64,000 bases of DNA, from positions 992,242 to 1,056,241 of the forward strand of contig CACRXP010000154.1 in NCBI GenBank assembly GCA_902702965.1, given 5' to 3'. The first letter of the stretch is position 1. Every line of letters starts with the position of its first letter. The DNA comes from Spirometra erinaceieuropaei (lineage: Eukaryota; Platyhelminthes; Cestoda; Diphyllobothriidea; Diphyllobothriidae). Below are positions 57,687 to 64,000 of the stretch, piece after piece. The position numbers were made by a program, and so were the translations under genes. A model generated the notes under the pieces. That model ran no database searches and was not told the DNA's origin. It saw only the letters and a list, made by a program, of their open reading frames with translations.

Positions 57687-57718
57687 TACATTGAAAAAAG
57701 CAAACGACATTTGACGTA
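57687..57718 (+). repeat. 32-bp direct repeat, left copy
   Basis: It starts TACATTGAAAAAAGCAAACG and ends GACGTA. Repeated at 58247-58278 with one mismatch. The pair flanks the MITE at 57719-58246. Confidence 0.95.
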
Positions 57719-58246
57719 CAGTGCGTGACCTATCTCATGAAATGTTGGCTGAAATTCTCTTTAATGGCATGGAAAAATATGGGATTTTCTTTACGCGGAA
57801 AGCATGCACCTTGTAGAGTTTAATCACTAAGCGCCAGTGCAACGAATGATCAGGCTCCAAATTTTTCAGCAATTAGAAAACTTTTTAAAACCCAATTATA
57901 CTCCTTTCTGAAGTATAATATATAAAGAAGACGTTATTCTCTATTGATTGACTAAAAGATAGCACATTTTTGTTTATGGTTTCTATAAAATATATTTCAA
58001 TTTCCAGGACTATCGAAAATCAATGGGAAAAATGCATGCTACATAAGCAGTCATTTTTTACCGAGCACGCTTTCTACAGGAGATTGAAAAGAAGTGCATT
58101 TTAAAGCAGACATCCTGCTGAGTCCGAAACGTTATAAGAGTGTGCCTTAAGATAATCAGTATCACAACCGCGACCAAGTAATCCTTCCTAATCGAAAACG
58201 CATTTCAAAATTTCAGCCAACATTTCATGAGATAGGTCACGCACTG
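57719..58246 (+). mobile_element. Foldback MITE, group B copy 4, internally deleted
   Basis: Both termini are intact (CAGTGCGTGACCTATCTCAT and its complement). The left arm is cut off after about 40 bp (GCTGAAATTCT joined to CTTTAATGGCATGG), leaving 528 bp: a short left end, part of the centre and a full right arm. TA lies at both sides. Confidence 0.9.
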
Positions 58247-58278
58247 TACATTGAAAAAAGCAAACGGCATTTGACGTA
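58247..58278 (+). repeat. 32-bp direct repeat, right copy
   Basis: Matches 57687-57718 except one A to G change. See the left copy. Confidence 0.95.
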
Positions 58279-58999
58279 GTGTTCGCTCATATGAGTAGTT
58301 TGAATTATCAGCCAGATCAATAAACGCGCTGAACCTTCCTCTTTGTGACTTGGAAACAAAAACTGGCTCGCACGAAGCCTCTGACGCATTTCTGGGGGAT
58401 CAGTTTGTGATTTCATTTAGTCAAGACCACTTTGTCCTGAAGAAGACAGTCAGGCGCTTTCGCGCATCCAGATGAGAAGATATGACCTCAGGAGCAAAGC
58501 AATCATTGTCTACGCCCTCAGCACCACACTGCTTTTCAAATCAGCCAGCCGACGTCGGACGGAGAGCGGGTGGCCAAGGCAAGTTGACAGTCGTCACTAT
58601 GACAACGACCACACTCGCTCCTTGATGGCGTGGCGGATGACCTTGGTGTTAGTCACGTGTCAGTAGAGCAATACAGAGACTTTAGTAAACGGAGACGCGT
58701 GGTCCTTTTTCTCAGTGAGAAGGAATTTTTCTACCTAAAAGCATGACCTACCACCAATGTGCAGTTTGGAATGATCATTAGTTTGCTTTTATCTTATCTG
58801 TACTCTAGACTTTTTTCGAATATTTTACCCGCATTCAAATATCCATTCCTAACTGACAAATTTGGAAGCTGTCTTATCGAACCTACAAACTGAGTAGCTC
58901 GGCAACCGTAAGAATATGCAAGACCGCTTACTTGTTTTAAGGTAAAACGACTGAATTTATTTTGAGATACGTTCTGTAGATACCAACTTCTTGATATGT
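58279..58999. other. No supported gene
   Basis: May include the 5' non-coding part of the PLE that follows. Confidence 0.4.
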
Positions 59000-60601
59000 G
59001 TTTGCTTAAGAACCAACTAAAGAGTGGACACGTTTTTAAAGGTCCTTCCCATGATGCACAATTTATCTAGTATCGGTGTCAAAAAGCAGTTGAAAGCTCG
59101 CTGGACGTAAGTTTGACTGTTTGGTTGGAAGACAGTGATTTGAACAGATGGAACAATTTTCGCTTGAAAGTCGGTTTGGTTTGATCTACCTAAGATCCAT
59201 AAGGAAGGCCTGCCAGTCTGTCCGAGTTTAGACATGCGAAACTCTCCGTATCATGCCATAGTAAAGTGGCAAGAAAAGAAATTCAAGCCCCTACAGCGTC
59301 AGCTATCACCACGCAACTAGCGAGATACCTTTGGATTCATTAAAGACGTTAAAGACCTTAACCTCAACGGCATGATGATGTTCTCGCCGGACGTCTCATC
59401 ACTTTTTACAAAAGCTCCCGTTACCGAGGCAGTTGAATACATCTGTGAATTTCTATCAAACAATCAGCATGAAATTGGAATTCCGACGAAGACACTCAAG
59501 GAACTATTACTAAGATGCACACTAAACGTCCAGTTCCTGTTTGACAACCAACTCTATAGACAAATAGACGGCGTTGCTATGGCCTCGTCTCTTGGGCCTC
59601 TCCTAGCCGATGTCTTCATGGGCAGATTTGAGAGGTTCCAACTAAGCGATCAGTTCAAAAAACTTAAACATTACGGCCGCCACGGTAGAAACGAATTAGA
59701 TGCCCTCTTAAAAACTGCAAATCAAGCACACCCCTCTATCAAATATACGTTGGAGATCAAAACAATCAGTTCGCTTCCTTTCTTATATGTTCTTCTAAGG
59801 AGGGGACCAGACGGGAGTGTCCAAAGAAGCGTCCACCGGAAGAAAACCTGGTCTGGAAAATACACAAACTTCGCTAGTTTCATACCCCCACAACAAAAAC
59901 GAAATCTAGTCCGATGTTTGGCACAATGAGCTAGAAAAATTCGCTCAACAGATAGCATATAGAAGGAACTTAGAAAAATCAAGGACTTCCTGCGTGAAAA
60001 CGGGTACCCGAATAGGTTTAGTGCAAAGAATATGGCCGAACGACCTGTAAAAACCGCCACATCGACGGCCGAAAAGAAAACTCTGTTCTTTTTAGTCCCT
60101 TTTCAAGGGGACGCTGCAAGTGAACTCCTAAAGAGATGCCTTGATCAAGCTGTTTCGCGAACCTTCCTAGCGGCAAGGATTCAAGTATCCTTCTCTACTA
60201 ACCCTATTTTACGCGGAGAAGGTAAGGATAAGTTGTCACCCCAGACCACTTCAATCTGCATCTATTCCTTCATTTGCTCCTGTGGAGCAGGTTATATTGG
60301 TCGAACGAGTCGGCGCTTATCCAAGAGAATACAGGAACACCTCCCTACATGGCTGGTAAAAGGCGAAATTAGGAGCATAAGCAGCGCCATTCTCGCGCAT
60401 GTCTTTGATTCCGGACATCATGTAGGCCTCAAGGAAGAGTTTCCTGTGATCTATAAGGTCCCATCGAGCGATCCTAAATCACTGGGACAGAGCCTGTTAG
60501 CAACAGCAGAGGCGGCCGCTATCAGGTTGCGAAAACCAATCTTGTGCGCACAGAAGAACCACGTTCAGGCTCCGCGCCTACAGTGGTCGAAGGTCGACTA
60601 A
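59000..60601 (+). pseudogene. PLE: reverse transcriptase and GIY-YIG endonuclease, recently inactivated
   Basis: RT blocks: DLPKIHKEGLPVCPSLDMRN (about 59183-59240), then in the open frame from 59372 SPDVSSLFTKAPVTEAVEYI and QIDGVAMASSLGPLLADVFM (about 59561-59620). HYGRHGRNELDALLK follows, where the YVDD catalytic block seems to have been removed by an in-frame deletion. The same frame continues past two stops (TGA at 59927-59929, TAG at 59960-59962) into the endonuclease part. From 60032 this frame is open to 60601, with the GIY-YIG signature YSFICSCGAGYIGRTSRRLS (about 60266-60325) and an EH and DSGHH region after it. It would reverse-transcribe RNA at a nicked target. Few lesions suggest a fairly young copy. 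Confidence 0.85.
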
Positions 60602-61137
60602 AGCCACAACTCTCACGCGCCCTTCCGCTCTCACCCCGGCCCCTGCAGTGACTGCTATTACTCCCCCCCCCCTCCCCCACATTCGCACACCCAGTCTGTG
60701 TTTGAAGGCGAACTTTAATCGATTTATCTTATCACTGACGTGTTTTTACTTCTACCCCCTTATCATATAAATGTACTGGCCCGACGAGAATTTATCGAAA
60801 GTTATGTATGCTCGCCACCTCGTTTCCCGAGTATAAAAGTCGTCAAATGCTTTGTCCTCACTTGCTTAAATGCACGCATAACGCCGATACAGTCACTTCT
60901 TGTGCCAGTTTTTTTTAACTGCGAGGAGTTCAGCTCCGAAGTAGGCTCTTCAGCTTTCCAATTTTGGTTTCTGTTACAAGAGGTTTTAAAAAGCAGCGTT
61001 CTACGAGTTAGCCACGGATGTTCCGACAAACGTGGTCATAGGGTGTTTGGGACTGTCAGACTCGATCAGGATTCTTTTTAGAGCGGTTTTACTAGAGCAT
61101 TAGACGCTTATTTCTTCAGAAGATTATTACTGACAAA
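60602..61137. other. Downstream of the PLE
   Basis: C-rich stretch at 60660-60680. About 60895-60960 shares a block with 5145-5200 (see there), so part of this is probably PLE-family 3' sequence. No gene. Confidence 0.4.
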
Positions 61138-61282
61138 GACAAGGGAGACTGGAATGGCCATTTCTGGCTTATTAGCCGTCGTCAGCCAGTCATGCCCACC
61201 CCGAAGTGTGACACACTCGAGGCTCGAACTCGCGACCTGTTAGTTAGAAGTCCAACGCCTCTAACCACTGGGCCACGATCCC
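61138..61282 (-). repeat. tRNA-Arg-derived SINE copy (best preserved)
   Basis: On the minus strand the head begins GGGATCGTGGCCCAGTGGTT (A box) at 61282. It has GGACTTCTAACTAAC in the anticodon region, like tRNA-Arg(TCT), and the B box GCGAGTTCGAGCCTCG (about 61217-61232). The tail (61138-61200) reads GACTGGCTGACGACGGCTAA then GGCCATTCCAGTCTCCC. The acceptor stem is not formed, so it is not a tRNA gene. The RNA would be made by RNA polymerase III from the internal A and B boxes. Confidence 0.75.
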
Positions 61283-61495
61283 GTTGCTCTGTCGGTTTTC
61301 GATCGGGAATATACCGTGGTAGGGTGCGCTCACCGATCGTTCTTACGGAACTCACTCGTTCCGTTGTGCCCTATGGGCCCTCTCTCTAGCCCAACCAGCA
61401 GCCGCAAAGCGGCGCATGTTATAGGCAGAAGGTACATCGACTTTTGATGCAATCACACGCATCATCACATAAAATCGTTCAAAAATACTGACCGA
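61283..61495. other. Spacer, no gene
   Basis: Nothing recognised. Confidence 0.4.
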
Positions 61496-62540
61496 ACTTT
61501 CGATCCGCGTCTAAAAGGATAGTAAGTAATTGTTATTTTCGCAGTGTCTTATGAACAATTTTACATGCTAAGTAATTTGTGTAGTCGTTATTAATTATTG
61601 TATAATCTGCCCCCTTCCTACCATCATACAACTGACCGGCTTGGGCAGGGGCTGCGGCCTGGAATGGGGAAGCTTTCGTGGTTTGCTAGAAGCCGTGGCT
61701 TTAGATGTTGTCAAATTACAAAATAAATCGGAACTCGTTGTCGGCCCTGTGTGTGCCCCCAAACGGGCCGCGTGTTTGATGCGCTGGACCAACACGGGGG
61801 CCACATCGGATTCTGGCAGGAGTTATCTTGTCCAATAGCAAATGCCAACCTGTAGGATGTGCGCTGGCGCACCCTGTTGTCGGCAGTCGTCGCACAACTG
61901 GGACCACTGATACCAGCCCATTGTTTTGGCGGTCCAAATCCTGGTCATTTGTTGTGTGGACCAGGGGGAGTGCGGAGTGGAGCGCCAAGGTGAGGATCCG
62001 TCCGAGCCATCCACCTGCAGCCTCCTTCGTCTCCGGTCTTCTTGGCTCTGTCTTGACACCGAGCTCAGGCGGGGGAGGAGGAGAGAATGTGGTAGATGCA
62101 GCGAAAGTCTACTGGCACTATAAACCCCTGCGCAAGTCACCATCCCTTCTCTCCCACCACTGCTGTAGGGCATACGGTGGACATCGTCGGATGCGACGGT
62201 CTTCCTAACCCTGCCTTGAAAATGGGTCCAGTTGGGGGAGGAGGAAGGGGAGGAGGAGGAGGAGGGAGTGCGGTAGATGTTGCGCAAGTCTGCTATCATA
62301 ATGAAAGCACAAGCCACCGTGCCTGCTATATCTCGCCGTGTAGCACACGGTGGGCATCGTCGGAATCTACAGTCGAGCTTTCGTGTTTGTGTGTGGTCTG
62401 GAAGCGTATGCTATGCCAGTATCAGCAAACTATGGCTCTCGCAACCTAGTGTGCTCTGACAGTTCCCTGACAGCTGGTTCCCCACCGGTACATGCGCCTA
62501 GGTACACAGGTAGTGGGCATGGCTGCACAGTCATTCTGGC
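61496..62540. repeat. First unit of a tandem segmental duplication
   Basis: Composed of an AT-rich module (61496-61746) ending in AAATTACAAAATAAATCGG, two minus-orientation GCR segments (61743-62209 complete; 62210-62372 partial, with a GGA-rich run), and a module at 62384-62535. The AT-rich module and the last module each recur in the same order in the second unit at 62541-63175. Confidence 0.75.
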
Positions 62541-63180
62541 TGAACTTTCTATCCGCGTCTAAAAAAGATAGAAAGTAATTGCTAGTTGTGCAGTGCCTTA
62601 TGAATAATTGTACATGTTAAATAATTGTTGAATACTCGTTAATAATTATCGTATAATCTGCCCCCATTCCTAACACCAGACAACTGGCCTGCTTGGACAG
62701 GGGCTGCGGCCTGGAAACGGGAAGCTAGCACGAGGTGCTTGAAGCCTTGGCTTTGAATGTTGTCAAATTACAAAATAAATCGGAACTCGTAGTCGGCCCA
62801 TTGCGTGTGTAAAGCACGCGCCCTCCCCCGCCTCCGGTCATCCTTACTCCGCCTTGACACCGGGCCCAGGTGGGAGGGAGGAGGTGGGAGTGCGGCAGAT
62901 GTCGCGCAAGTCTGCTATCACCATAAACTAATTCACGTGCAAGCCACCGTCCCTGTCACACCTTGCCGAGTAGCGCACGCTGGGCATCGTCGGAATCTAC
63001 AATCGAGCCTTCCTGTTTGTGTGTGGTCTGGAAGCGTATGCTATGCCAGAATCAGCAAACCATGGCTCTCGCAACCTAGTGTGCTCTGACAGTTCCCTGA
63101 CAGCTGGTTCCCCACCGGTACATGCGCCTGTGCTCCCCCCAGGTACACAGGTAGTGGGCATGGCTGCACAGTCATCCCCG
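62541..63180. repeat. Second unit of the tandem duplication
   Basis: Module 62541-62793 repeats 61496-61746 (shared TATAATCTGCCCCC, GGGGCTGCGGCCTGGAA, ACAAAATAAATCGGAACTCG). A partial minus GCR (62818-63012) follows, and 63012-63175 repeats 62384-62535 nearly exactly (GGTCTGGAAGCGTATGCTAT, CAGCTGGTTCCCCACCGGTA). The second unit lacks the complete GCR. Confidence 0.75.
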
Positions 63181-63184
63181 TCGT

Positions 63185-63470
63185 TATGGCCCCTGGTGGG
63201 GTGTCGATGCTGTTGTTGGTGAAAAACCCTGGTCATGTGTATTTTGTGGATCAGGGGTTGTGTTGACACGCCGAGGTGCGGCTGCGGCCGTGCCAGCCAC
63301 CTGCACCCTCCCCCGTCTCCGGTCATCTTGACCCTGTCTTGACACCGAGTCCAGGCGGAGGGGGGAGGAGGAGAGAGTGCAGTAGATGCTGCGCAAGTCC
63401 ACTATCACCGCCGTGCCTGCTGCACCTACCTGTGTAGCACATGGTGGACATCATCGGAATGGACGGAGTG
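63185..63470 (-). repeat. GCR repeat copy, partial
   Basis: Minus-orientation landmarks CCTGGTCATGTGTATTTTGTGG, CCGTCTCCGGTCATCTTGAC, GGAGAGAGTGCAGTAGATGC, CATGGTGGACATCATCGG (each an individual block). It runs directly into the remains of a LINE at 63480. Confidence 0.6.
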
Positions 63471-63479
63471 GCGGATTTG

Positions 63480-63886
63480 CGGACTGAGATTCAGGCTCCA
63501 CTGGCCCGAGGGTGCATTCAGGTCGCTTTGCCCTTCACCGGAAGGCGGAAAAACGTGTTGGTCGGGGTGAGGCGGTGTTCTGTGTGGGTTCGTATGAGGG
63601 ACAGGCCATTGTCATTTTGAACGCCGAGAGCAAGGGTATCCGGCACTCCTCTCCAGGCAGCATGGTCTGTGCCGAGGCGGGTGTTGAAGTCACCCAGAAC
63701 AATCCACTTGTCCCCCTTTGGCACAGACGCCAGGTGGGCGCGCAGCTCCTCGTAGAATTTGTCCCTTGAAGCGTCACAGCTGGTCATCGGGAGAGCGCAC
63801 ACACTGACGATGGCAGCGAATTTGTCCCTCTGGAGAGAAAGGCGGAGGCTTATCAGGCGATCGTTGATTCCCTGCGGCACATACAC
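63480..63886 (-). pseudogene. LINE endonuclease (APE-type) domain fragment
   Basis: On the minus strand LQRDKFAAIVSVCALPMTSC leads into KFYEELRAHLASVPKGDKWI and then VLGDFNTRLGTDH, the conserved catalytic GDFN block of the exonuclease-endonuclease-phosphatase fold. NDNGLSLIRTHTEHRLTPTN and TFFRLPVKGKAT follow. After that Thr an expected Trp codon is TGA and the line breaks up (63480-63517). Style and family match the RTE-like LINE at 39870-41010, of which this would be the upstream half. Upstream sequence (63890 on) switches to a GCR repeat, so both ends are lost. Confidence 0.8.
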
Positions 63887-63895
63887 ATGCGCACA

Positions 63896-64000
63896 CGACA
63901 GTTCGACCGTCGTTGCCGACTACGTCCACCGTGTGTCCCACAGCAAAGTGAGATAGTGACGGTGACTTGCGCGTGAATTGTTTTATGGGATGGGATGACT
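63896..64000 (+). repeat. GCR repeat copy, 5' part, cut by the window end
   Basis: ACAGTTCGACCGTCGTTGCC, CGTCCACCGTGTGTCCCACAG and GACGGTGACTTGCGCGTGAA (separate blocks) are the start landmarks of the family. Confidence 0.65.

Noticed and set aside
61218..61282. Possible functional tRNA-Arg gene
   Set aside because: Head lacks a paired acceptor stem and T stem closure and is joined to the SINE body; related diverged copies occur elsewhere.

Overview
This 64 kb window looks like repeat-dominated DNA from a flatworm, most likely a tapeworm with a large genome. That placement is inference. It rests on the mix of Penelope-like elements (PLEs) with GIY-YIG endonucleases, non-LTR retroelements, tRNA-derived SINEs, very short introns, TTAGGG-type motifs and one animal-type alpha-tubulin gene. 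There is one assembly gap (397 N at 1781-2177). I see no rRNA gene, no intact tRNA gene and no CRISPR array.

Only one host gene is convincing: a divergent alpha-tubulin on the + strand. Its exons lie at 47469-47682 and 51162-52261, joined across a 3,479-bp GC-AG intron, with the initiator Met in an unlocated upstream exon. The protein keeps the alpha-tubulin fold signatures. It has Thr where the catalytic Glu of alpha-tubulin (E254) belongs, lacks the K40 acetylation site, and ends without the acidic tyrosine tail.

The left end (240-2314) holds a near-complete Tc1-type DNA transposon. It has perfect 26-bp terminal inverted repeats (TIRs), a TA duplication and a transposase whose DD34E spacing appears only after removal of a 43-bp intron. 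Its TIR heads recur on a family of roughly 1-kb foldback MITEs: nine group A copies at about 6.6, 11.4, 19.2, 20.3, 22.7, 28.8, 30.6, 45.0 and 49.5 kb, and four group B copies at 5.6, 9.7, 25.4 and 57.7 kb. The MITEs have about 360-370-bp inverted arms around a roughly 250-bp centre. One sits in the tubulin intron and another splits a dead PLE.

Retroelement remains: PLE copies at 22240-24170 and 59000-60601; the 3' parts of another PLE type at 32837-33608 and 7676-8215 (minus strand), followed by hammerhead-ribozyme-like cores at 7797-7838, 32937-32975 and, as a solo piece, 46871-46912; an RTE-like LINE at 39870-41010; a CR1-like LINE tail at 15727-16279; a LINE endonuclease domain at 63518-63886; and a mariner (DD34D) transposase fragment at 43399-43722. 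GC-rich repeats of about 0.3-0.5 kb (called GCR here) are scattered and cluster at 24.9-26.9, 43.9-44.9, 47.8-49.2 and 61.7-64.0 kb. The remaining stretches show no gene I can support, apart from two weak candidate exons at 10892-11017 and 53767-53962.
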